Of a stretch of DNA of 64,000 nt, positions 1 to 8,207 are shown in pieces. Each line of letters starts with the position of its first letter. Position 1 is the first letter of the stretch. Made by a program: the position numbers and the translations under genes. The notes under the pieces are model-generated. The model saw nothing but the letters and a program-made list of their open reading frames with translations, searched no databases and was not told where the DNA came from. Source of the stretch: Algoriphagus sp. Y33 (GTDB lineage Bacteria; Bacteroidota; Bacteroidia; Cytophagales; Cyclobacteriaceae); contig NZ_CP061947.1 in the NCBI RefSeq assembly GCF_014838715.1, forward strand, positions 1,054,001 through 1,118,000, written 5' to 3'.

Positions 1-96
1 TTGTCGATAACCGCAGCCTTGATAATGGCCTGTTGGGATTTGTGTAAGAGCATGTCCCGACAAGCCCTTAAAATTCCTGACGATAATAAGATGTGA
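1..96 (+). CDS. C-terminal tail of an unidentified protein (partial)
   Basis: An open frame enters from the left edge in frame 1 and stops at TGA 94-96, giving about 31 residues (contains ITAALIMACWDLC). The tail resembles the last helix of Gfo/Idh/MocA-type sugar oxidoreductases, which often sit beside NeuD-like acyltransferases, but this rests on a very short stretch. The rest of the gene lies outside the window. About 118 bases without a gene follow before the next start. It could be a chance open frame. Confidence 0.35.
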   Translation: MSITAALIMACWDLCKSMSRQALKIPDDNKM

Positions 97-214
97 AAGC
101 TATTTTAGACTGCAGTGATTTTTAAAAATAGTGGTATTTCGGGTTTAAGCAGTTTGTATCGCCCTCAGGATATGCTCAAAGGATTAATTGTACATTGATA
201 GAGACAGAGAATAA

Positions 215-814
215 ATGATAATTGCAGGTGCTGGGGGACATGGGAAAGAAGTATTGTATTCTTTGCATAATTCAGGATATGATGTAGAAACTATCTGCTT
301 TTTCGATGAGAATAAAGAATGCACAGCTGTTAGTTTTAATGCCTATAAAATACCGGTGTTTTCATCCCTATCTGAATTGATGGATCAGCTTGCTAAAGAC
401 CCTGGTTTTTGTCTGGGGGTAGGAGCCCCCATTTCTAGAAGAAATCTTTATAATTTCATGACTAAGATAGGAGGTCAATATCATCCTTTGAATTTTTCGG
501 GCGTCGAAAATCAAAGTCAAGGAGATTTAATGCCTTTGACGTTTCTTGGTCCAAATGTATTGATGGGCAAAGGTGCTTTATTAAATAGTGGGGGGCAGAT
601 TCATCATGATTGCTCGGTAGGAGAATTCTCTGAAATTGGTCCTCAAGCAATGCTTCTTGGCGGAGCCAAAGTAGGAAGGTTTTGCAGAATAGGAGCAGGA
701 GCAGTGGTCTTGCCTGGAGTGAAATTAGGGGATGAGGTTGTAGTGGGAGCCGGTGCTGTTGTTACTAAAAACCATCTTCAATCTACAGTAATTAAAGGCG
801 TTCCTGCAAAGTAA
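215..814 (+). CDS. NeuD/PglD-family sugar O/N-acyltransferase
   Basis: A 199-residue protein with the two-part layout of NeuD/PglD acyltransferases. The N-terminus has a small Rossmann-like PglD_N domain (MIIAGAGGHGKEVLYSL, residues 1-17). From about residue 100 there is a left-handed beta-helix of hexapeptide repeats (GPNVLMGKGALL, VGEFSEIGP, VGRFCRIGAGAVVLPGVKLG). The family transfers acetyl or related acyl groups from acyl-CoA to amino or hydroxyl groups of nucleotide sugars or nonulosonic acids. The protein ends at GVPAK, slightly earlier than many relatives, which continue a few residues past this motif. It stands just before an ABC exporter and a nonulosonate pathway, so a sugar in that glycan is the likely acceptor. 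The exact acceptor cannot be read from the sequence. Confidence 0.82.
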   Translation: MIIAGAGGHGKEVLYSLHNSGYDVETICFFDENKECTAVSFNAYKIPVFSSLSELMDQLAKDPGFCLGVGAPISRRNLYNFMTKIGGQYHPLNFSGVENQSQGDLMPLTFLGPNVLMGKGALLNSGGQIHHDCSVGEFSEIGPQAMLLGGAKVGRFCRIGAGAVVLPGVKLGDEVVVGAGAVVTKNHLQSTVIKGVPAK

Positions 815-903
815 GTTGTTTATTTAAGCACAGTGGTAGTACTTGCGGCAGAGAATATTCTTTTGACGTTTTGAATTAAAATAATGTGGGAATAATTAAA
901 ATA

Positions 904-2682
904 ATGTTTAAGAGATATTTTAGCAATTTTAGCTATTTCTATTCCCATCTTAGATATCGGGTCTTCATATCCTTGGGATTAAGCCTGGCAGTGGGTGTTT
1001 TAGATGGGTTTGGCTTGGCGATGTTTATCCCGCTACTCCAGATGATAGACAATAGCAGCAGTCCAAGCTCAGAAAATATCGGAGGGATGAAATTTCTTGT
1101 TGATGGATTAGAGCAGGTAGGTTTGGGGCTGACGCTTCAGACGGTGCTATTTTCCATCATGTTTTTTTTCATTCTGAAAGGGTTGTTTAAATTCTGCCAA
1201 GGCTATTATAATGTCATCACGCAGCAATTGTTTATCAAAAAACTGCGAACCGATTATGTCAAAAAATTAGGAAATTTCCGATTTGAGTCTTTCGTCAACA
1301 TAGATTCCGGAATGGTTCAAAATACCCTTGGAGGAGAGGTAGGGCGTGTTTCTACTGCTTTCAAAACTTACTTCAGTACCATTCAGGCGGGAATTATGGT
1401 GTTTGTTTATTTGGCATTGGCCATGATTACAAATTTCCAGTTTGCATTGTTGGTTGCTGTAGGGGGCGGGTTATCCAACCTTCTCTACAATAGGATTTAT
1501 AAACGAACTAAAGAAACATCCAAGAAAATAACTAAGGGAGGTCACGCGTATCAAGGGCTTATCATTCAAAAAGTGGCTTTTTTTAAGTATTTAAAAGCTA
1601 CGGGTTTAATGGATAAATTTTTTGAAAAAATCAAAAGCTCAATTGATTATATAGAGAATAGTAATAAGAAAATTGGTTTTTACAATTCCCTTGTTGTTGC
1701 TGCCAGAGAACCAATGGTAATAACCGTAGTTGTTTTGACAATCTTGATTCAGGTAAAGGTGTTTTCAGAAAGTATCGGTGCAATTATCCTTAGTTTACTG
1801 TTTTTCTATCGCTCTTTAAACTCACTGGTAGAATTACAAAATCAGTGGAACAATTTTTTGAATGTAACCGGTTCTCTTCATAATATGATAGAATTTGGTA
1901 GGATCTTAAATAATTCTCAGGACACCGACGGTGATGAGAAATTCAGTACGTTAAATGACTCAATAGAATTTCAGCAGGTAAGCTTTTCTTACGGCGACAA
2001 GGCTGTTTTGAAAGATATAGACTTGAAGATAAAATCCAAGACTACTATTGCTTTAATAGGAGAGAGTGGAAGTGGGAAGACAACACTGGTAAATCTTATA
2101 GCAGGATTGTTTAAACCTGAAAAGGGTTCTATTCTTTTAGATAATACTGAGCTTAACAAGTTACAAAAACAAAGCTACCAAAGTCGCATTGGGTATATTA
2201 CACAAGATCCTGTGATCTTCTCTGATTCTATATTCAATAATATTACCCAGTGGGCACCTAAGACAGAAGAGAATATTCAAAAATTCTGGGACGTACTAAA
2301 AAAAGCATCAATTGATAATTTTGTTTTAGAATTGCCAAATCGGGAGGATTCTTTATTGGGAAACAATGGTATTCAGGTGAGTGGAGGCCAAAAGCAACGT
2401 CTTTCAATTGCTAGAGAACTTTATAAAAATATTGAAATTTTGATCATGGATGAGGCCACCTCATCACTTGACTCTGAGACAGAGCGAATCATTCAGGATA
2501 ATATAGATTCTTTGAAAGGCCAATACACTATAGTTATAGTGGCTCATAGGCTTTCGACTATTAAAGCTGCTGATCAGATTTTTCTTTTAGACAAAGGTGA
2601 AATTGTAGCGAGTGGTGATTTCAAGACCTTAGTTGAAAAATCAGACCAAGTTCGCAAGATTGTAGAGTTACAAGAAGTTTAA
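904..2682 (+). CDS. ABC exporter, PglK/MsbA-like (fused membrane and ATPase domains)
   Basis: A half-size ABC exporter of about 592 residues. The N-terminal half carries about six hydrophobic segments (first at GLSLAVGVLDGFGLAMFIPLL). The C-terminal half is a complete ATPase with Walker A GESGSGKT, signature VSGGQKQRLSIAREL, Walker B ILIMDEATSSLDSE and an H-loop (IVAHRLST). I chose ATG 904; an in-frame GTG at 886 would add six residues. Proteins of this type flip lipid-linked oligosaccharides (PglK) or lipid A precursors (MsbA) across the inner membrane. No Wzx flippase is present in the first 22 kb, so this exporter is a natural candidate to flip the glycan made by the neighbouring genes. 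That role is inference. The gene is followed after 6 bases by pseB, suggesting one operon. Confidence 0.88.
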   Translation: MFKRYFSNFSYFYSHLRYRVFISLGLSLAVGVLDGFGLAMFIPLLQMIDNSSSPSSENIGGMKFLVDGLEQVGLGLTLQTVLFSIMFFFILKGLFKFCQGYYNVITQQLFIKKLRTDYVKKLGNFRFESFVNIDSGMVQNTLGGEVGRVSTAFKTYFSTIQAGIMVFVYLALAMITNFQFALLVAVGGGLSNLLYNRIYKRTKETSKKITKGGHAYQGLIIQKVAFFKYLKATGLMDKFFEKIKSSIDYIENSNKKIGFYNSLVVAAREPMVITVVVLTILIQVKVFSESIGAIILSLLFFYRSLNSLVELQNQWNNFLNVTGSLHNMIEFGRILNNSQDTDGDEKFSTLNDSIEFQQVSFSYGDKAVLKDIDLKIKSKTTIALIGESGSGKTTLVNLIAGLFKPEKGSILLDNTELNKLQKQSYQSRIGYITQDPVIFSDSIFNNITQWAPKTEENIQKFWDVLKKASIDNFVLELPNREDSLLGNNGIQVSGGQKQRLSIARELYKNIEILIMDEATSSLDSETERIIQDNIDSLKGQYTIVIVAHRLSTIKAADQIFLLDKGEIVASGDFKTLVEKSDQVRKIVELQEV

Positions 2683-2688
2683 TAAAAG

Positions 2689-3702
2689 ATGTTTACTGAC
2701 AAATCAATTTTAATTACCGGAGGAACCGGCTCCTTGGGAACCGCACTGACCAAGCATATTTTGGGAAAGTATCCAAAAACTAAGCGCTTGGTTATTTTCT
2801 CCAGAGATGAACAAAAGCAATATCAGATGGCTCTGGACTTCCCCTCAGATCAATTTCCAATGATAAGGTTTTTTATCGGTGATGTCAGGGACAAAGAAAG
2901 ATTGGTCAGGGCCATGAAAGGGATAGATTTCGTCATTCATGCGGCAGCCATGAAGCATGTACCCATAGCTGAGTATAACCCCGATGAGTGCATCAAAACA
3001 AATGTGTATGGTGCTCAAAATGTGATTGACGCTTGTTTTATGACAGGAGTCCAGCGCGTAGTCGCATTGTCCACGGATAAGGCATGCGCTCCTATTAATC
3101 TGTATGGTGCTACCAAGTTGACTTCCGATAAGCTGTTTATTGCAGCAAATAATATTAAAGGAGAAAATCCAATAAGATTCTCTGTAGTCAGATATGGCAA
3201 TGTAATGGGGTCAAACGGCTCTGTTATTCCTTTTTTTCTTTCCAGAAAAGAAAGTGGGATTTTGCCGATAACAGACCCTCAAATGACCCGATTCAATATA
3301 TCCTTACAGGGAGGTGTAGAAATGGTGATTCATGCATTACAGCATGCTTGGGGTGGAGAATTGTTTGTTCCTAAAATACCATCCTATAGAATTATGGATG
3401 TAGCGGAAGCAATAGGTCCTGATTGTGAAAAACCAATTGTTGGAATCAGACCTGGAGAGAAAATACATGAAGAAATGATCACTTCCTCTGATTCATATTT
3501 CACCTACGATCTTGGAAAGTATTACGCAATTCTTCCGGCTAGCCATAAATGGAAGTTGGATGATTTTATCAGTGAATTCACTGCAATAAAAGTAAAGGAG
3601 GGTTTTCAATACAACTCAGGTGAAAATACCGAATGGGAAACTGTGGACAGTATGCGTAAACTTATTCAAGAACACGTAGACTCTTCCTTTCATATAGTAT
3701 AA
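2689..3702 (+). CDS. pseB: UDP-GlcNAc 4,6-dehydratase (inverting), PseB
   Basis: First step of CMP-pseudaminic acid synthesis: UDP-GlcNAc is dehydrated and C5-inverted to the UDP-4-keto-6-deoxy-L-arabino-hexose. The 337-residue extended SDR protein shows the NAD(P) motif TGGTGSLG at residues 10-17, the PseB/FlaA1 catalytic block STDKA followed by the YGATK pair, and MKHVPIAEYNP, all characteristic of the PseB subfamily. Length matches the family (about 330-345). It lies between the ABC exporter and pseC with one base between stop and next start, as expected for co-translation. A retaining dehydratase (PglF/CapD) would be longer and carry membrane segments, which are absent here. Confidence 0.93.
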   Translation: MFTDKSILITGGTGSLGTALTKHILGKYPKTKRLVIFSRDEQKQYQMALDFPSDQFPMIRFFIGDVRDKERLVRAMKGIDFVIHAAAMKHVPIAEYNPDECIKTNVYGAQNVIDACFMTGVQRVVALSTDKACAPINLYGATKLTSDKLFIAANNIKGENPIRFSVVRYGNVMGSNGSVIPFFLSRKESGILPITDPQMTRFNISLQGGVEMVIHALQHAWGGELFVPKIPSYRIMDVAEAIGPDCEKPIVGIRPGEKIHEEMITSSDSYFTYDLGKYYAILPASHKWKLDDFISEFTAIKVKEGFQYNSGENTEWETVDSMRKLIQEHVDSSFHIV

Positions 3703-3703
3703 G

Positions 3704-4918
3704 ATGATGCCAATTCCCTATGGCCGCCAGTGCATCACGGACGAAGATATAGAAGCTGTAATTCAGACTCTTAAATCTGACTACCTCACCCAAGGGCCAA
3801 AAATCAAAGAATTTGAGGATGCTTTTGCTCATTATGTAGGTGCAGACTATGCCGTTGCGGTAAGCAACGGTACAGCAGCCCTTCATCTCAATTGCATTGC
3901 ACTGGGAGTCAAACCCGGGGTAAAAGTTATTACCACGCCGATTACTTTTGCGGCATCGGCTAACTGTGTTCGTTACTGCGGGGGAGAAGTTGTTTTTGCG
4001 GATATAGATCCCGATACATATCTGATAGATATATTAAAAGTCCGGGAGTTGTTAGAAAAAAGCCCTAAAGGAACTTACAGTGGAATTATTCCTGTGGATT
4101 TTGCAGGAAGGGCGGTAGATCTTGAAGCTTTCCGTAAACTTGCGGATGAATATGGTCTATGGATTATAGAAGATGCATGTCACGCACCCGGAGGTTTTTT
4201 TGTGGATAGTACTAAAAATCAACAGTCCTGCGGGAATGGAAACTATGCTGAATTAGCAATCTTTTCTTTTCATCCTGTTAAGCACATTGCCGCTGGTGAG
4301 GGTGGAATGATCACCACCAGTTCCAAAGAATTGTATGAAAAATTGCTGATGCTTAGAACTCACGGAATTGTCAAGGATAATTCGAAATATCAGAATACAG
4401 GCACATTTGCTACAGGGGTGGATAAAGGTATTGCGCAGGAAGAACAGACGGATTATCCTGCCTGGTATATGGAAATGCAGGAACTTGGGTATAACTATCG
4501 CCTTACAGATATCCAAGCTGCTTTGGGATTAAGCCAGCTGGGTAGAGCAGATGATGGGATACAGCTACGCAGGGAGATTGCTGCAAGGTATCAACAGGCA
4601 TTTTCGGATAGGAATTTTGTCCTTAGTCAATCAGGAGTAGTCGAAGGACATGCTTACCATCTATATATTTTGGAAGTAAAAGATCGTTTAGGCTTGTATA
4701 ACTATTTGAGAGAAAAGTGCATCTATGCCCAGATTCACTATATTCCGACACATTTGATGCCATATTACAGAGAGCTGGGGTGGAAAGAAGGGGATATGCC
4801 TTTTGCCGAGGACTATTACAGGAATTGTATCAGTCTGCCAATGTTTCCTAATTTCAGTAATGAGGAACAGGAATTTGTGATTAAGACAATACTGTCCTAT
4901 TATTCTGATGAGAGATAA
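3704..4918 (+). CDS. pseC: UDP-4-amino-4,6-dideoxy-L-AltNAc transaminase, PseC
   Basis: PLP-dependent sugar aminotransferase of the DegT/DnrJ/EryC1/StrS family, 404 residues. The N-terminus IPYGRQCITDEDIEAV is the PseC signature. D157 in IIEDACHAPGG and K193 in FSFHPVKHIAAGEGG are the expected cofactor-binding Asp and Schiff-base Lys. It would aminate the 4-keto product of the preceding PseB, using glutamate as amino donor. The start lies one base after the pseB stop; an ATG pair (ATGATG) begins the gene. Length and motif order are normal for the family. Assignment is firm because PseB, PseF and PseI are all in the same run of genes. Confidence 0.93.
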   Translation: MMPIPYGRQCITDEDIEAVIQTLKSDYLTQGPKIKEFEDAFAHYVGADYAVAVSNGTAALHLNCIALGVKPGVKVITTPITFAASANCVRYCGGEVVFADIDPDTYLIDILKVRELLEKSPKGTYSGIIPVDFAGRAVDLEAFRKLADEYGLWIIEDACHAPGGFFVDSTKNQQSCGNGNYAELAIFSFHPVKHIAAGEGGMITTSSKELYEKLLMLRTHGIVKDNSKYQNTGTFATGVDKGIAQEEQTDYPAWYMEMQELGYNYRLTDIQAALGLSQLGRADDGIQLRREIAARYQQAFSDRNFVLSQSGVVEGHAYHLYILEVKDRLGLYNYLREKCIYAQIHYIPTHLMPYYRELGWKEGDMPFAEDYYRNCISLPMFPNFSNEEQEFVIKTILSYYSDER

Positions 4919-4961
4919 TCCTTAGTGAATTAGCTAAACTTATAATTATATCTTAAAAGTA

Positions 4962-5672
4962 GTGTCTAAACCAACTCCGGAGAAAAAGCTTTGCATAATA
5001 CCTGCGAGGGGAGGAAGCAAACGCATTCCACGAAAGAATATTAAGGATTTTTTGGGGAAACCAATTATTGCATACTCTATTGAAGCTGCACTCAACTCAG
5101 GGCTTTTCGATGAGGTGATGGTATCTACCGATGATAAAGAGATTGCAGATATAGCCAAAAAGTATGGTGCTACAGTGCCGTTTTTCAGATCCCGGGAGAC
5201 TTCAGATGATTATGCGACTACCGTTGATGTCCTTCTTGAGGTATTGGCGGAATATAAAAAAACAGGAGTCTATTTTTATGCTGCCTGTTGTATCTATCCT
5301 ACAGCTCCTCTTATTCAGCAGCAGACCCTGGGCAAAGGGCTAGAAAAGCTTCTCAACGAGCGTTTAAATGTCGTATTTCCAGTTGTTTCCTTTGGTTATC
5401 CAATTTGGAGAGGGTTGCAATGGGAATCGGATAAGTTGGTAATGGTATGGCCGGAAAACATCAATAAAAGATCGCAGGATTTGGAGGAAATTTACCATGA
5501 TGCCGGCCAGTGGTATTGGTTTATAACCGAAACTCTGCAAACAAATAAGAAGTTGATGGGTGAGAACTCAAGCGGGATAACGATAGATAGACTGCAGGTT
5601 CAGGATATTGATACCCTCACAGATTGGAAGCTGGCTGAATTAAAATATGAACTCCTACACAGTCTTAAATAA
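4962..5672 (+). CDS. pseF: CMP-pseudaminic acid cytidylyltransferase, PseF
   Basis: A 236-residue CMP-nonulosonate synthetase that would activate pseudaminic acid (or a derivative) with CTP. The diagnostic P-loop-like motif IIPARGGSKRIPRKNIKDF lies at residues 12-30, followed by VMVSTDDKEIADIAKKYGA and YHDAGQWYWF, the PseF-type C-terminal block. The start is a GTG at 4962, with no better in-frame ATG nearby. It is separated by 43 bases from pseC. The 3' end overlaps the next gene by 26 bases. In many genomes pseF is followed by pseG, but here a double-GNAT gene takes that place. Confidence 0.92.
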   Translation: MSKPTPEKKLCIIPARGGSKRIPRKNIKDFLGKPIIAYSIEAALNSGLFDEVMVSTDDKEIADIAKKYGATVPFFRSRETSDDYATTVDVLLEVLAEYKKTGVYFYAACCIYPTAPLIQQQTLGKGLEKLLNERLNVVFPVVSFGYPIWRGLQWESDKLVMVWPENINKRSQDLEEIYHDAGQWYWFITETLQTNKKLMGENSSGITIDRLQVQDIDTLTDWKLAELKYELLHSLK

Positions 5673-6642
5673 GCAAAAATTCTCTCTTGGTAAATATTCT
5701 TTAGTTCCGATAAGGAATGAGGATAAGTTTTCCATTATGAAATGGAGGAATGATCAAATTTATCATTTACGTCAAGCCAAACCTTTGACTGTTGATGACC
5801 AAGAAACTTATTTTAACGAGGTAGTTGCAAGACTTTTTAAACAACAAAACCCGGATCAAATTCTTTTTTCATTTTTAGAAGAAGAAAAGTGTATTGGATA
5901 TGGGGGACTTGTTCATATTAATTGGACTGATAAAAATGCTGAAATTTCATTTGTAATGGATACTGCTTTGGAAGATCATTTTTTTAAAAAATTCTGGCAA
6001 ATATATCTCCGACTAATAGAACAGATAGCTTTCACAAATCTTTGTCTTCATAAAATTTTCACATTTGCATTTGACCTTAGGCCTTATTTATATGAAGTTA
6101 TTGAAGAAGTTGGTTATAGAAAAGAAGCAAGGTTAAAGGAACATTGTGTTTTCCATGGTAAATTTATTGATGTGATTATTCATTCCAAATTATCAGTTGA
6201 TAATTTCTTTTTGAGTGTAGCGACTGAACGTGACGCAAAACTTCTGTTCCAATGGGCCAACGATCATGCTGTTAGACAGAGTGCTTTAAATAATGATCCC
6301 ATCGAATGGGAATCCCATTTAAAATGGCTGAAATCCAAGTTGAATTCTCCTTTCACTAGAATTTTTATCCTTTACCAAGGCAAGCTTCCTTTGGGACAGA
6401 TTAGGTTTGATTACAATATCGATACTTGGGAAATTGATTATTCGGTTGATCAGCAATTCAGAGGCAAGGGCTTGGGAAAGAAAATGGTTGAACTTGCAAT
6501 ATCAGAATTTGAAAGTCCATGTTTGGTGAAAGCTAAAGTAAAAAAGCAAAATGTGGCCTCATTAAAGGTCTTTCAGAAACTGGGGTTTGAGCAAATTCAT
6601 GTCGATTCACCTTTTGTCACTTTTCAAAAGAATATATTATAA
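5647..6642 (+). CDS. Tandem GNAT acetyltransferase (PseH-like plus PseG-tail-like domain)
   Basis: A 331-residue protein made of two GNAT N-acetyltransferase domains. Domain 1 (about residues 10-180) resembles PseH-type enzymes: SLVPIRNEDKFSIMKWRND, CIGYGGLVHINW and a C-terminal GYRKEARLKEH block. Domain 2 (about 187-331) has a clear acetyl-CoA loop, QQFRGKGLGKKMVELAI, and KVFQKLGFEQI. Domain 2 resembles the GNAT module often found fused behind PseG hydrolases. PseH acetylates the 4-amino group of UDP-4-amino-4,6-dideoxy-L-AltNAc. The gene overlaps pseF by 26 bases. The striking point is that the PseG hydrolase part is missing and no separate PseG is found in the window. Which domain does the PseH reaction, and what the other acylates, is unknown. 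Confidence 0.8.
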   Translation: MNSYTVLNKQKFSLGKYSLVPIRNEDKFSIMKWRNDQIYHLRQAKPLTVDDQETYFNEVVARLFKQQNPDQILFSFLEEEKCIGYGGLVHINWTDKNAEISFVMDTALEDHFFKKFWQIYLRLIEQIAFTNLCLHKIFTFAFDLRPYLYEVIEEVGYRKEARLKEHCVFHGKFIDVIIHSKLSVDNFFLSVATERDAKLLFQWANDHAVRQSALNNDPIEWESHLKWLKSKLNSPFTRIFILYQGKLPLGQIRFDYNIDTWEIDYSVDQQFRGKGLGKKMVELAISEFESPCLVKAKVKKQNVASLKVFQKLGFEQIHVDSPFVTFQKNIL

Positions 6643-6832
6643 TTATTTACAATGATGACAGTGGTCATATTTTCTATGTTTTACCTCCTGCCTGCTTTGG
6701 TAGGCACTGAAGAGCTAAGATAGATGACAGAAAGCTGTTTTAGTTAGTCCCGTTAGTTGTCAGGATTACCGAATTCTATATTACTTTAAAATTTTACTGG
6801 TACAGTAGTTGAGATTTATAAATACTTCAACA

Positions 6833-7513
6833 ATGAATAAATTAGTGCTCTTGTCAGAGAAAAAAATGCATGAGGAGATTTTTTTAAATCTAAAAGTTTT
6901 ATTTCCTTATTACGATTGGATACTAATTAATTCCAAAGCTGATTTTAATCTTTTATTACTTCAAGAGCTTGATCCTGAGAAGATATTTATCCCTCATTGG
7001 TCTTATATAATCCCTGAAGAAATTTATTCCAGATTTGAATGCATAGTTTTTCACATGACAGATTTGCCTATGGGAAGAGGAGGTAGTCCTCTTCAAAATC
7101 TGATTGTCAGAGGTTTTAAGGAGACAAAAATATCTGCACTAAGAGTAGAAAAGGGGATTGATGCAGGTTCGATATATATCAAATCCCCTCTTATGCTGTA
7201 TGGAACCGCAGAAGAGATTTTTTTAAATGCTGCCAGTATTATACAGGAAATGATAGCTAAGATTATTATTGATAACCCTAAACCTACCCCTCAAGTAGGA
7301 GATGTAACAAATTTCCGACGAAGGAGACCAGAAGATAGCGATATTAAAAAATTGAAAAGTATAGAACAAATTTACGACTATATCCGAATGTTAGATGCAG
7401 AGAATTATCCTAAAGCATATGTAGATATAGGAGACTTTAGGTTAGAATTTTCAAGGGTTAAAAAGGAATCTCATCAGACACTTTTAGCAGATGTTAGAAT
7501 CATTAAGAAATAA
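6833..7513 (+). CDS. Formyltransferase-family protein, nonulosonate cluster
   Basis: A 226-residue protein of the 10-formyl-tetrahydrofolate-dependent formyltransferase fold. The central motif FHMTDLPMGRGGSPLQNL (from about residue 73) supplies the catalytic His and the GRGGSPLQN loop. TKISALRVEKGIDAGSIY is the second family block. ATG 6833 is preferred over the TTG at 6809 because MNKLVLLSEKK starts the usual first strand. This is a free-standing formyltransferase, lacking the C-terminal tRNA-binding domain of Fmt. It overlaps the PIG-L deacetylase gene by 23 bases, so the two are probably made together. A reasonable reading is removal of an acetyl group by one and addition of a formyl group by the other on an amino sugar of the pseudaminic pathway. 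The substrate itself is inference. Confidence 0.82.
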   Translation: MNKLVLLSEKKMHEEIFLNLKVLFPYYDWILINSKADFNLLLLQELDPEKIFIPHWSYIIPEEIYSRFECIVFHMTDLPMGRGGSPLQNLIVRGFKETKISALRVEKGIDAGSIYIKSPLMLYGTAEEIFLNAASIIQEMIAKIIIDNPKPTPQVGDVTNFRRRRPEDSDIKKLKSIEQIYDYIRMLDAENYPKAYVDIGDFRLEFSRVKKESHQTLLADVRIIKK

Positions 7514-8204
7514 AAGAATTATGGTGGTAGTTGCCCACCCGGATGATGAATTACTTGGTCTTGGAGGTACCATGAACCGTTTGATTTTGGAATTTAACAT
7601 CACAACTCATGTAGTAATCCTTGGAGAAGGCATTACTTCGCGCTCAGAAGAGAGGCATTCAAAGAATTGGGAGAAAGAGTTGAAAATACATAAGGAGAAT
7701 ATTAAGAATGCACAAATGGCAATTGGATACCATTCGGTTATTGCCTATGATTTTCCTGATAATAGATTTGATACTGTCGCACTGTTAGATATTATTAAAG
7801 TGGTAGAAAAAGAAAAGAGGGGATTTAGTCCTGAAATAATATTTACGCATCATGGGGGGGATGTCAATATCGATCATCAAAGAACATTTGAGGCTGTAGT
7901 AACTTCATGTAGACCTATGGAACATGAAAAAGTAAATACTATTATAACATTTGAAACTCCTTCAGGAACTGAATGGCGAGTTAATTCCGATCCTAGACAT
8001 TTTTTTCCCAATTTCTTCGTTTCTATATCCAGAGAAAATTTAAATGCTAAGATCAAAGCCATGGAATCTTATGAATTTGAAAGCCGTCCCTTTCCTCATC
8101 CAAGGTCTCCAAAGGCACTGGAAATTCTAGCACAGCGTTGGGGTATTGCTGTAGGAAAAAATTACGCAGAGGCTTTTCAAATTGTCAGAACAATAAATAT
8201 ATAG
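7491..8204 (+). CDS. PIG-L/LmbE-family zinc deacetylase
   Basis: A 237-residue deacetylase. The zinc-binding motif AHPDDE is at residues 15-20 and the second metal site HHGGDVNIDH at about 120-129. GEGITSRSEE lies between them. The family removes N-acetyl groups from GlcNAc-type sugars (GlcNAc-PI, mycothiol and bacillithiol precursors, lincosamide and glycopeptide intermediates). Here it sits between a formyltransferase (23-base overlap) and pseI (3 bases between). It therefore probably acts on an N-acetyl group of a pseudaminic acid precursor or of another amino sugar of this glycan. ATG 7491 is used; M11 would also be possible. Confidence 0.87.
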   Translation: MLESLRNKRIMVVVAHPDDELLGLGGTMNRLILEFNITTHVVILGEGITSRSEERHSKNWEKELKIHKENIKNAQMAIGYHSVIAYDFPDNRFDTVALLDIIKVVEKEKRGFSPEIIFTHHGGDVNIDHQRTFEAVVTSCRPMEHEKVNTIITFETPSGTEWRVNSDPRHFFPNFFVSISRENLNAKIKAMESYEFESRPFPHPRSPKALEILAQRWGIAVGKNYAEAFQIVRTINI

Positions 8205-8207
8205 AGT

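Noticed and set aside
5647..6642. Calling the tandem GNAT gene pseG
   Set aside because: No GT-B hydrolase domain is present; both halves read as GNAT acetyltransferases.
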